Below, piece by piece: positions 16,907 through 23,805 of a stretch of DNA of 64,000 nucleotides. Both the position numbers and the translations under genes were made by a program. The notes beneath the pieces were generated by a model that did not search any database, was not told the origin of the DNA, and saw only the letters and a list, made by a program, of their open reading frames with translations. The first letter of the stretch is position 1, and each line of letters opens with the position of its first letter. This DNA comes from Wenxinia marina DSM 24838 (GTDB taxonomy: Bacteria > Pseudomonadota > Alphaproteobacteria > Rhodobacterales > Rhodobacteraceae): assembly GCF_000379485.1 (NCBI RefSeq), contig NZ_KB902288.1:1-64000 (forward strand). The letters are read 5' to 3'.

Positions 16907-17236
16907 ATGCGCAACTTCGTCCAGCCGGGCGAGTCGATCACCGTCACGGCCGCCGCCGCGGCCGCGAGCGGGGACGGCGTCAAGCTCGGCCAGCTCTTCG
17001 GCATCGCCTCTGGCGATGCCGCCATCGGCGAGCCGCTGGTCCTGACGACCCGCGGTGTCTTCGACATGCCCAAGGTCTCGACTGACGCCTTCGCCGTCGG
17101 TGACGCCGTCTACTGGCGCACCTCCGACGGGGCCGTGACCGCCACGGCCAGCGGCAACACGAAGATCGGCGTCGCCGTCACCGCCGCGGGCAACCCCTCA
17201 GCCAGCGTCCACGTGCGCCTGAACGGCACGTTCTGA
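16907..17236 (+). CDS. DUF2190 capsid decoration-type protein
   Basis: 109 residues starting MRNFVQPGESITVTAAAAAA, with VKLGQLFGIASGDAAIGEPL, TRGVFDMPKVSTDAFAVGD and AVYW. This is the pattern of DUF2190 proteins, which lie downstream of capsid genes in many phages and are thought to be head decoration (cement) proteins. It starts directly after the gpW-like gene and ends the head module; the next genes are for integration. Confidence 0.8.
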   Translation: MRNFVQPGESITVTAAAAAASGDGVKLGQLFGIASGDAAIGEPLVLTTRGVFDMPKVSTDAFAVGDAVYWRTSDGAVTATASGNTKIGVAVTAAGNPSASVHVRLNGTF

Positions 17237-17240
17237 AACC

Positions 17241-17447
17241 ATGGGGCGGCGGGCCTCCAACTTCCGACAAGGGGACGTCGAGCGGGCGGTGAAAGCCGTT
17301 CGCTCGCAAGGCCTCGACGTCGTGAAGGTGGAAGTTTCGCCCGATGGGACAATCGGCGTTACCGTGGTCAAAGGGCACGAGTCGGAAGCCCTGCCGTTTG
17401 ATAACTGGAGGGCACGACGTGCGCGTCAGGCTGAAGGGCGTGAATAG
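17241..17447 (+). CDS. Small protein upstream of integrase (possible excisionase)
   Basis: 68 residues: MGRRASNFRQGDVERAVKAV then GLDVVKVEVSPDGTIGVTVV. Basic N-terminal helix, then a short beta segment. Proteins of this size and pattern often precede integrases in alphaproteobacterial prophages; their role is not known to me. Its last 29 bp overlap the integrase start, so the two are translationally linked. A recombination directionality factor is a reasonable guess only. Confidence 0.55.
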   Translation: MGRRASNFRQGDVERAVKAVRSQGLDVVKVEVSPDGTIGVTVVKGHESEALPFDNWRARRARQAEGRE

Positions 17448-18459
17448 GGTCTCGAAGCGTCTCGCCGACGGGTCGAGCGTCACTTATTACTATGCGTGGA
17501 AGGGCGGTCCGCGACTGCCCGGCAAACCCGGAGCGCCCGAGTTCATTGCGGCGTACAACGCGGCCGTGGCCGAGCGCCTCCAGCCCCCGCCCGGCACCCT
17601 CTCCTCGGTCCTCAGGGCCTATCAGGACGCGCCCAAGTTCCAAGACCTCGCGCTCCGCACCCGTCGCGACTACGCGAAGCACATCGCAAAGATTGAGGAA
17701 GATTTCGGCGACTTCCCCATCGCCGCCCTGAGCGACCGGCGCACCCGCGGGGAGTTCATGAACTGGCGCGACCGCCTCGCCGCCAAGTCGCGTCGGCAGG
17801 CCGACTACGCCTTCGCCGTGCTCGCCCTGATCCTAGCATGGGCCTACGACCGCGGAGCGGTACCCGCCAACCCGTGCGAACGTCCGGGCAAGCTCTACCG
17901 CTCGACCCGAGTCGACAACATCTGGACGGCCGAGGACGAAGCCGCCTTCCTGAAGGTCGCGCCGCCGCACATCGGCCTCGCCTTCATGCTCGCTATCTGG
18001 ACCGGCCAGCGGCAAGGCGACCTCCTCCGGCTGACGTGGAAGGCCTACAACGGCTCGACGATCCGGCTCCGCCAACGGAAGGGCAACGTTCCGGTAGAGG
18101 TGCCTGTTGGCGCTCCGCTCCGGGCGATCCTCGAGGCGACCAAGCGGGAAGCGGTGACGATCCTCTCGACGACCCGAGGCACGTCTTGGACCGAATCCGG
18201 CTTCCGAGCGTCTTGGCGTAAGGCGTGCGAGGCGGCCGGGGTTGAAGACCTGACCTTCCACGATCTTCGCGGATCAGCCGTCACGCGCCTTGCCGTTGCT
18301 GGAGCACAGGTCCCTCAAATCGCCGCTGTCACCGGACACGATTTGAAGCGGGTCGAGACGATCATGCGAGACCACTACCTCGGCCGTGATTCGGCGCTCG
18401 CCGCCACCGCAATCCGCCTCTTGGAAGCATACGAAGGAAGAACGAAAATCCCCAACTGA
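17419..18459 (+). CDS. int: Tyrosine-recombinase integrase
   Basis: 346 residues from GTG at 17419 (GGAGGG about 8 nt upstream). Catalytic residues visible: R198 in WTGQRQGDLLRLTW, H281-x-x-R284 in LTFHDLRGSAVTRLA, H307 in AAVTGHDLKRVE and nucleophile Y320 in MRDHYLGRD. The N-terminal part (residues 60-150) is a SAM-like core-binding domain. It integrates the element into the 3' end of tRNA-Met. It lies 57 bp from attR and points toward the tRNA, as usual for tRNA-targeting integrases. Confidence 0.93.
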   Translation: MRVRLKGVNRVSKRLADGSSVTYYYAWKGGPRLPGKPGAPEFIAAYNAAVAERLQPPPGTLSSVLRAYQDAPKFQDLALRTRRDYAKHIAKIEEDFGDFPIAALSDRRTRGEFMNWRDRLAAKSRRQADYAFAVLALILAWAYDRGAVPANPCERPGKLYRSTRVDNIWTAEDEAAFLKVAPPHIGLAFMLAIWTGQRQGDLLRLTWKAYNGSTIRLRQRKGNVPVEVPVGAPLRAILEATKREAVTILSTTRGTSWTESGFRASWRKACEAAGVEDLTFHDLRGSAVTRLAVAGAQVPQIAAVTGHDLKRVETIMRDHYLGRDSALAATAIRLLEAYEGRTKIPN

Positions 18460-18516
18460 CCTCCCAACTGGTCTAACCGAGTCGGGCCGGAAGCTAGGTA
18501 AGTCGTTGAAGATAAA

Positions 18517-18567
18517 TGGTAGCGGAGGAGGGACTTGAACCCCCGACACGCGGATTATGATTCCGCT
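18517..18567. repeat. attR: 51-bp repeat within tRNA-Met
   Basis: Exact copy of 5726-5776. This integrase-proximal copy completes the tRNA gene. Confidence 0.95.
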
Positions 18568-18593
18568 GCTCTAACCAACTGAGCTACTCCGCC
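18517..18593 (-). tRNA. tRNA-Met (CAT)
   Basis: 77 nt on the minus strand including an encoded CCA. The cloverleaf is visible: acceptor GGCGGAG with its partner ending CTCCGCT, D-arm GCTCAGTTGGTTAGAGC, anticodon stem GCGGA/TCCGC with loop ATCATAA (anticodon CAT), and T-arm GGGGG-TTCAAGT-CCCTC. Sequence features fit elongator tRNA-Met of alphaproteobacteria. It is the integration site: its last 51 nt are the attR copy, so the gene stays functional after integration. Confidence 0.95.
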
Positions 18594-18640
18594 GAGCCGC
18601 GGGTCAGATAGGCGAGGCCATCTGACCCGTCAAGCGGGAA

Positions 18641-19030
18641 TCACTCCGGGTTGGAGGCGATGCACTGGCGCACGGCGGCGTTGGTGCCCGCCTCCATCGA
18701 GGCCCGGCGCTCCAGCAGCGAGTTCAGCTTGGCGCGCTCGGCGTTGAGGTCGATCGCGACCGGCTCGTTGCGGCTGCGGGTGCGCTGCTCGGGGCAGCTG
18801 TAGGTGAAGGTGGTGCCGTCCGCGTTGGTGCCGTCGCAGCGGCGGGGCACGGTGTAGATCTCCGTCCGCTCCTCCAGCGCGTAGCCGCGGGCGAGGTTGC
18901 CCTGCGTCTCGGCGATCAGCGAATTGATCGTGTTCAGCTCGCGGCTGACCGAGGCGATGCAGGCCTCGCGGGGGGACAGGCAGCCGGCGAGGACGAGGAT
19001 CGCGGCGAGGGCGGGAAGGACGGGACGCAT
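18641..19030 (-). CDS. Hypothetical lipoprotein
   Basis: 129 residues with a lipobox: MRPVLPALAAILVLAGC, so cleavage and lipidation at Cys17. The mature part is helical at first (CIASVSRELNTINSLIAETQ), with four further cysteines (C24, C64, C79 and one near the C-terminus) that could form disulfides. No enzymatic motif. It is the first chromosomal gene after the satellite and is divergent from hemF. Function unknown. Confidence 0.75.
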   Translation of the reverse strand: MRPVLPALAAILVLAGCLSPREACIASVSRELNTINSLIAETQGNLARGYALEERTEIYTVPRRCDGTNADGTTFTYSCPEQRTRSRNEPVAIDLNAERAKLNSLLERRASMEAGTNAAVRQCIASNPE

Positions 19031-19111
19031 GGCAGCACTCTTGAAGCGGGGGTGGGGGGCAGCTAGTGCCGAAACAGGGCGAGAACCGGATGTTAGGCAA
19101 TATCAGGGGCC

Positions 19112-19999
19112 ATGACCATGAGCGATGAGGCCTTGCACGACGAGCGCGCCCGCGCGGCCGACTGGTTCCGCACCCTTCGGGACGAGATCGTCGCCGCCTT
19201 CGAGGCGCTGGAGGATGCGCGCGGAGGCAGCGCCCCCGCGGGCCGGTTCGAGGTGACGCCGACCCAGCGCGCGGCCGCGGACGGCGGCGACGCCGGCGGC
19301 GGGCTGATGAGCGTGATGCGCGGCGGCCGGGTGTTCGAGAAGGTCGGCGTCAACGTCTCGACGGTCTACGGCACCCTCGGCGAGGCGGCGCAGCGGGCGA
19401 TGGCCGCCAGGGGCGTGCCCGGAATGGCGGACGATCCGCGGTTCTGGGCGTCGGGGATCAGCCTCGTGGCGCACATGGCCAATCCGCACGCGCCGGCGGT
19501 GCACATGAACACGCGGATGTTCTGGACACCGCACACCTGGTGGTTCGGCGGCGGGTCCGACCTCAACCCCTGCCTCGAGTATGCAGAGGATACCGCCCAC
19601 TTCCACGCCACGCAGAAGGCGCACCTCGATCCCCACGGCCCCGGCCTCTACGACGAGCTGAAGGCCTGGGCGGACGAGTACTTCTACATCCCGCACCGCG
19701 GCCGCGCCCGCGGCGTCGGCGGCATCTTCATGGATGACCGCAACAGCGGCGACTGGGCGGCGGACTTCGCCCTGGTGCAGGACATCGGCCGGGCGTTCCT
19801 GCCCGCCTACCGGCCGCTGGTGGAGAAGCGCATGGCCCAGCCCTTCACCGAGGCGGACCGCGAGGCGCAGCTGATCCATCGCGGGCTCTATGCCGAATAC
19901 AACCTCGTCTACGACCGCGGCACCAAGTTCGGTCTCGCCACCGGCCACGATGCCGACGCGGTACTGATGAGCCTGCCGCCGCTGGCGAAGTGGGTCTAG
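19112..19999 (+). CDS. hemF: Oxygen-dependent coproporphyrinogen III oxidase
   Basis: 295 residues, normal for HemF. It converts coproporphyrinogen III to protoporphyrinogen IX using O2, in the cytosol. Family signatures: VFEKVGVNVSTVYG, NPHAPAVHMNTRMF, WWFGGGSDLNPCLEY, IPHRGRARGVGGIF and RGLYAEYNLVYDRGTKFGL. A second ATG at 19118 is better spaced from the AGGGG upstream and may be the true start. hemE (minus) and hemC (plus) lie within 3 kb, so heme synthesis genes are clustered though not in one transcript. Confidence 0.95.
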   Translation: MTMSDEALHDERARAADWFRTLRDEIVAAFEALEDARGGSAPAGRFEVTPTQRAAADGGDAGGGLMSVMRGGRVFEKVGVNVSTVYGTLGEAAQRAMAARGVPGMADDPRFWASGISLVAHMANPHAPAVHMNTRMFWTPHTWWFGGGSDLNPCLEYAEDTAHFHATQKAHLDPHGPGLYDELKAWADEYFYIPHRGRARGVGGIFMDDRNSGDWAADFALVQDIGRAFLPAYRPLVEKRMAQPFTEADREAQLIHRGLYAEYNLVYDRGTKFGLATGHDADAVLMSLPPLAKWV

Positions 20000-20074
20000 G
20001 CGTCTCCTCCGCCGCCGGCTGCCTGCGCGGCCCTGCCGATCGAGCGGGCGCCGGGGCCGAACATGGCGTGGGCG

Positions 20075-21115
20075 TCAGCCGCTGACGCCGCCGCGCACCG
20101 CCTCGATCATCCGGGTCACGTTGTCCGGGTCGGCGTCCGGCGTGATCCCGTGCCCGAGATTGAAGACGTGCGGGCCCCCGGCGAAGGCATCGACCACGCG
20201 CCGCGTCTCCTGCACCAGCGCATCGCCGCCGGTGACGAGGTGGCGGGAGGCGAGGTTGCCCTGCACGCAGCCGTCCTTCTGGACGTGCGCCGCGGCCCAG
20301 TCCGGCTCCACCCCGTCGTCGAGGGCGATGCAGTCCGCGCCGGTCGCCGCGTGGACGCCTTCGAAGCGCGCGCCCGCGCCGCGGGGGAAGGCGATGACCG
20401 GGAGGCCGGGGTGGCGGGCCTTCAGCGCCGCGGTGATCCGCCGCGCGGGGGCCAGCGCGTAGGCGTCGAAATCCGCGCCCCTGAGCGAGCCGGCCCAGGA
20501 ATCGAACAGCTTCACCACCTCGGCCCCCGCTTCGGCCTGTGCCGAGAGGTAGAGGATCGTCGCCTCCTCGATCCGCGCCAGCAGCGCCTCGAACAGCGGC
20601 CGGTTCTCCGCGATCAGCGCGTGCGCGGGCCCCTGGTCCGGCGTTCCCCGCCCGGCGATGGCATAGGTCGCGACCGTCCACGGCGCCCCGGCAAAGCCGA
20701 TCAGCGCGGTCTCCGTCGGCAGGCCGTCCGCGAGGATCCGCACCGTCTCGTACACCGGCGCGAGCGTCTCGTGGACCTCTTCGGCCGGCTTCAGACGGGC
20801 GAGATCGGCCTCGGTCGTGACCTTCGACATCCGCGGCCCCTCGCCGGTGACGAACCACAGATCGAGGCCGAGGGCCTGGGGCAGCAGCAGGATGTCGGCG
20901 AACAGGATCGCGGCGTCGAATCCGTAGCGGCGGATCGGCTGGAACGTCACCTCGGCGGCGAGTTCCGGATTGTAGCAGAGCGACAGGAAGTCGCCCGCCT
21001 TCTCCCGCGTGGCGCGGTATTCCGGCAGGTAGCGGCCCGCCTGCCGCATCATCCAGATCGGCGGCGTGGGCAGTGTCTCGCCGGCGAGGGCGCGCAGAAG
21101 GAGCTTGTCGGTCAT
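20075..21115 (-). CDS. hemE: Uroporphyrinogen decarboxylase
   Basis: 346 residues. Removes the four acetate carboxyls of uroporphyrinogen III to give coproporphyrinogen III, the substrate of HemF next door. Hallmarks: [17 protein letters not shown] near the N-terminus, [14 protein letters not shown] with the conserved Asp, [22 protein letters not shown], and HVFNLGHGI near the C-terminus. ATG at 21115 has GGGAGGGG upstream. It converges on hemF with a 75-bp gap that shows no clear terminator. Confidence 0.96.
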   Translation of the reverse strand: MTDKLLLRALAGETLPTPPIWMMRQAGRYLPEYRATREKAGDFLSLCYNPELAAEVTFQPIRRYGFDAAILFADILLLPQALGLDLWFVTGEGPRMSKVTTEADLARLKPAEEVHETLAPVYETVRILADGLPTETALIGFAGAPWTVATYAIAGRGTPDQGPAHALIAENRPLFEALLARIEEATILYLSAQAEAGAEVVKLFDSWAGSLRGADFDAYALAPARRITAALKARHPGLPVIAFPRGAGARFEGVHAATGADCIALDDGVEPDWAAAHVQKDGCVQGNLASRHLVTGGDALVQETRRVVDAFAGGPHVFNLGHGITPDADPDNVTRMIEAVRGGVSG

Positions 21116-21147
21116 GGCCCCTCCCGTCCCCCGGCGGCGTCCCGGTG

Positions 21148-21843
21148 TCAAGCCAGCCCGGCCGCGACCTTGTCCACGCCCTCGCGCTCGGCCCAGAGCG
21201 TGCGCAGCGCGTCGCCCTGTCCGGCGAAGCTGTCCGGCAGCGATGTGCAGCCCCAGATCCGGTCGAGGCGGAAGTGCCGGAAATCGTGCCGCAGCTCGCA
21301 CCACGCGGCCACCATCTTGACCTCGAGGTGATAGATCACGACGAGCGGGCGGATCACCCGGCAGGTCGCCTCGCCGTCGGGGACGCGGTAGTCGATCTCC
21401 AGCTTGCGCTCCTCGCGCACCGCCTGCCGGATCAGCGCGACGGGCACGCAACCGGCGTGGGGGTCGTCGAACGGGGCGCCGAAGGGCGCGACGTTCAGCC
21501 AGGCGGCGGGGCCGTGCAGCGCGGCGATCTTGTCGCGCACCCGCTGCCCGGCGCGGACCAGCGCGCTGTCCCCGGTTCGCGCAAGCAGGGCGAGGCCGAC
21601 GCGCAGCGCCTCGGCCTCCTCGGTGTCGAAGTTCAGCGGCGGCAGGTCGTAGCCCCGCCGCAGGACGTAGCCGATGCCCGCCGCGCCCTCGACCGGCACC
21701 CGCATCGCCTGCAGCGTGGCGATGTCGCGGTAGACCGTGCGCACCGACACCTCCAGCGTGCCGGCCAGCGCCTGCGCCGTGCGCGGCGCCTCGGCCGCGC
21801 GCAGCGTCTGGATCAGTTCGAACAGGCGGTCCTGGCGGGACAC
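21148..21843 (-). CDS. YafY-type transcriptional regulator (HTH + WYL)
   Basis: 231 residues from GTG at 21843. The N-terminal HTH_11 domain ([20 protein letters not shown], then [15 protein letters not shown]) is followed by a WYL domain from ~130 ([49 protein letters not shown]). WYL proteins sense ligands or nucleic acids and act as repressors or activators. A perfect 9-bp dyad (21888-21911) lies between it and the divergent 43-aa ORF/hemC unit, a likely autoregulatory operator. 32 bp separate it from hemE downstream, so hemE may be co-transcribed. Confidence 0.88.
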   Translation of the reverse strand: MSRQDRLFELIQTLRAAEAPRTAQALAGTLEVSVRTVYRDIATLQAMRVPVEGAAGIGYVLRRGYDLPPLNFDTEEAEALRVGLALLARTGDSALVRAGQRVRDKIAALHGPAAWLNVAPFGAPFDDPHAGCVPVALIRQAVREERKLEIDYRVPDGEATCRVIRPLVVIYHLEVKMVAAWCELRHDFRHFRLDRIWGCTSLPDSFAGQGDALRTLWAEREGVDKVAAGLA

Positions 21844-21887
21844 GGGGCGGGCTCCGGTCGGGCGGTCTGCTGACACTCTGGCACATC

Positions 21888-21911
21888 CTCCTGCCAGCTG
21901 CATGGCAGGAG
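21888..21911. promoter_or_regulatory. 24-bp palindrome, likely WYL-regulator operator
   Basis: CTCCTGCCA (21888-21896) and TGGCAGGAG (21903-21911) are exact reverse complements with a 6-bp spacer. They sit 45 bp upstream of the regulator's GTG and 41 bp upstream of the small ORF at 21952, in the middle of the divergent intergenic region. Confidence 0.65.
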
Positions 21912-21951
21912 CGGTGTGGTCTGACGGTGGGGCACTCCCGGGAGCCTGCCC

Positions 21952-22083
21952 ATGACCTCGTACGATCACGCCGTCCTTCAGCACCTTCGCCTCGGCCCTT
22001 GGCGCGAGACGCCGGAGCCGCCGGCGCCCCTCTGGCTGCGCCGCTTGAAAGCGCGCTTTCCGCTCCGTAGACGAGGGGCATGA
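21952..22083 (+). CDS. 43-residue ORF coupled to hemC
   Basis: ATG at 21952 preceded by GGGAGCC. The product begins [20 protein letters not shown] and ends with a basic tail ([15 protein letters not shown]). The last codons overlap the hemC ATG (GCATGA), so translation may be coupled. Both the palindrome upstream and the coupling argue that it is a real small gene, possibly the target of the divergent regulator. No homology recognised; a translated leader of hemC is the alternative. Confidence 0.45.
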   Translation: MTSYDHAVLQHLRLGPWRETPEPPAPLWLRRLKARFPLRRRGA

Positions 22084-23015
22084 ATGAAGCGCCCGCCCCC
22101 GACCGCCCCCTCCGCATCGGCACCCGCGGCTCGCCGCTGGCCCTCGCCCAGGCGCACGAGACCCGCGACCGGCTGATGGCCGCCCACGGCCTGCCGGCCG
22201 AGGCGTTCGAGATCGTGGTGATCAAGGTCACCGGCGACGTCGTGCAGGACCGCGCCCTGCGCGAGATCGGCGGCAAGGGTCTGTTCACCCGCGAGATCGA
22301 GGAGGCGCTGCTCGCCGGCAGCATCGACATCGCGGTGCACTCGATGAAGGACATGCCGGTGCTGCAGCCGGAGGGGCTGGTGCTGGACACGTACCTGCCG
22401 CGCGAGGACGTGCGCGACGCCTTCGTCACGCTGGGAGAGGGGGGGCTGGCGGACCTCGCCCGGGGGGCCGTCGTCGGCACTTCGTCCCTGCGCCGGCGGG
22501 CGCAGCTGCTGGCGCGCCGGCCCGACCTGCAGGTGGTGGAGTTCCGCGGCAACGTGCAGACCCGCCTGCGCAAGCTGGAGGAAGGGGTTGCGCAGGCGAC
22601 CTTCCTCGCCATGGCCGGCCTGAATCGCCTGCACCGGGTGGACGTGCCGGCTCGCCCCATCGACCCGGACGAGATGCTGCCGGCCGTCGCCCAGGGCGCC
22701 ATCGGGATCGAGCGGCGGGGGAGCGACGAGGCGACGGCCGGCCTGCTGGAGGCGATTCACGATCGGGCGACCGCCGAGAGGCTGGCGGCCGAGCGCGCGT
22801 TCCTCGAAGCGCTCGACGGCTCCTGCGAGACCCCCATCGCCGGCCTCGCCGAGGTTTCGGACGGGCGGCTGCGGCTGCGGGGGGAGATCCTGCGGACCGA
22901 CGGGTCGGAGGTCCTGTCGGATGACGTGACGGTCACCGTAGCGGACGGTCCGGAGGCCGGACGCGAGATGGCCGCGCGGCTGCTGGCGCGCGCGGGCGAG
23001 GGGTTCTTCGGATAG
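22080..23015 (+). CDS. hemC: Hydroxymethylbilane synthase (porphobilinogen deaminase)
   Basis: 311 residues. Joins four porphobilinogens to hydroxymethylbilane. Signatures: [81 protein letters not shown] and [11 protein letters not shown], where Cys249 carries the dipyrromethane cofactor. It begins inside the stop of a 43-aa ORF. The stop codon merges into a hairpin-forming sequence (23015-23062) that may end transcription. Confidence 0.96.
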   Translation: MNEAPAPDRPLRIGTRGSPLALAQAHETRDRLMAAHGLPAEAFEIVVIKVTGDVVQDRALREIGGKGLFTREIEEALLAGSIDIAVHSMKDMPVLQPEGLVLDTYLPREDVRDAFVTLGEGGLADLARGAVVGTSSLRRRAQLLARRPDLQVVEFRGNVQTRLRKLEEGVAQATFLAMAGLNRLHRVDVPARPIDPDEMLPAVAQGAIGIERRGSDEATAGLLEAIHDRATAERLAAERAFLEALDGSCETPIAGLAEVSDGRLRLRGEILRTDGSEVLSDDVTVTVADGPEAGREMAARLLARAGEGFFG

Positions 23016-23062
23016 GGTGGGTGAAACCCACCGACGATGCGCCCCCCGGTGGGTTCATCCCG
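23015..23062 (+). terminator. Hairpin after hemC
   Basis: GGGTGGGTGAAACCCACCG (23015-23033) can fold on itself and also pair in part with GGTGGGTT downstream (23048-23055). The same 19-mer occurs at 31356-31374 after another gene, where it forms a longer perfect hairpin. Likely a transcription end or mRNA-stabilising structure. Confidence 0.4.
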
Positions 23063-23225
23063 CCCGGAATCAGCCGCGAAGCGGCCCGGGCAGCGTCTGG
23101 CCGCCCCCCGGCCAGACGCTTCCGAGCCACCTGCGAGACGATGGGGGGCGTTCGGGGGTGGCGGGATAAATCTCTCCTACCGCATCGTTGGAGCGTCTGG
23201 CCGCGGCCAGACGCTGCCCTCCGTC
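23061..23225 (+). repeat. Dispersed two-hairpin repeat, copy 1 (best preserved)
   Basis: Reference copy of a repeat found at least seven more times in the window. The core, 23088-23219, is bounded by perfect 16-bp inverted repeats, GGGCAGCGTCTGGCCG and CGGCCAGACGCTGCCC. Each end is itself a stem-loop (left: GCGTCTGGCCG and CGGCCAGACGC around a C-run; right: a perfect 24-bp palindrome at 23192-23215). Between them is a ~70-bp conserved spacer with CCACCTGCGAGACG and GGGATAAA. No coding capacity. Confidence 0.85.
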
Positions 23226-23271
23226 GTCCTCCTCGAAGGGAGGTTTCGAGCAGGGCCAGCCCGGCTCAGGC

Positions 23272-23805
23272 TCACCCCCGCGCCAGGTGCTCCGCCCTCA
23301 GGATCCCCATGATCAGATCGTCGTGCCACGTCCCGTCGATCAGCGCCGCCTCCCGCTCGGTCCCCTCGTGGACGAAACCGCAGGCGAGGTAGCAGCGGAT
23401 CGCCCGCTCGTTGAACGCGAGCACCCGCAGGTCCACGCGGTGCAGGTCCATCGGACCGAAGGCGTGATCCAGCGTCAGCCGGATCGCCTGCTGGCCGATG
23501 CCGCGGCCGGTATCGCCCGAGGCGAAGAGGCCGATCGCGAGCCGCGCCCTGCGGTCCTGCGAGTTGAGCGAATGCAGGCGCACGCCGCCCACCGCGCGGT
23601 CGTCCAGGCAGATGATCCGCCCGAACGGCGCTTCGGTCAGGCGACGGATCTCCTCCTCGGCGTTCGCCAGCGTCCGCTCGGGGCCCCCCGTGAGCGTGCC
23701 GCCGTACATGCGGACGATCTCCGCCTCGCGGGGCAGCGCCGCGAGCGCGGCGGCGTCCTCCGGCCGGGGCTCCCGAAGGCTGACCCGGCCGGCGGGGTCG
23801 CTCAA
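23272..23805 (-). CDS. RimJ/RimL-type GNAT acetyltransferase coupled to polA
   Basis: 177 residues from a TTG at 23805 that overlaps the polA stop (CATTGA). N-terminus VSLREPRPEDAAALAALPRE, centre AIGLFASGDTGRGIGQQAIR (acetyl-CoA loop), then LRVLAFNERAIRCYLACGFV and REAALIDGTWHDDLIMGIL. This is the standard GNAT_3 layout. The substrate is unknown; relatives acetylate ribosomal protein N-termini or small amines. Being read through from polA, it probably shares its transcript. Confidence 0.85.
   Translation of the reverse strand: MSDPAGRVSLREPRPEDAAALAALPREAEIVRMYGGTLTGGPERTLANAEEEIRRLTEAPFGRIICLDDRAVGGVRLHSLNSQDRRARLAIGLFASGDTGRGIGQQAIRLTLDHAFGPMDLHRVDLRVLAFNERAIRCYLACGFVHEGTEREAALIDGTWHDDLIMGILRAEHLARG

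Larger units (their letters stand above)
5726..18567 (+). mobile_element. Integrated phage satellite (capsid-forming, tail-less), tRNA-Met site
   Basis: A 12.8-kb element delimited by a perfect 51-bp direct repeat of the 3' end of tRNA-Met. Gene order on the plus strand: VapE-type primase-helicase, repeat-rich non-coding block, terS, terL, DUF262-DUF1524, (one minus-strand small gene), MerR-like HTH gene, portal, prohead protease, major capsid, gpW-like connector, DUF2190, small ORF, tyrosine integrase. There are no tail, baseplate, holin, endolysin or CI-like genes. Integrase, primase and a complete head and packaging set without tails is the hallmark of capsid-forming PICIs, which borrow tails from a helper phage. 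The alternative is a prophage that lost its tail block. Against decay: the genes are intact and overlapped, the att repeats are identical, and the size fits a satellite. Confidence 0.85.

Noticed and set aside
5980-18459. Ordinary lambdoid prophage
   Set aside because: No tail, tape measure, lysis, Cro/CI or recombination genes are present between identical att repeats; the space between integrase and primase is fully used.
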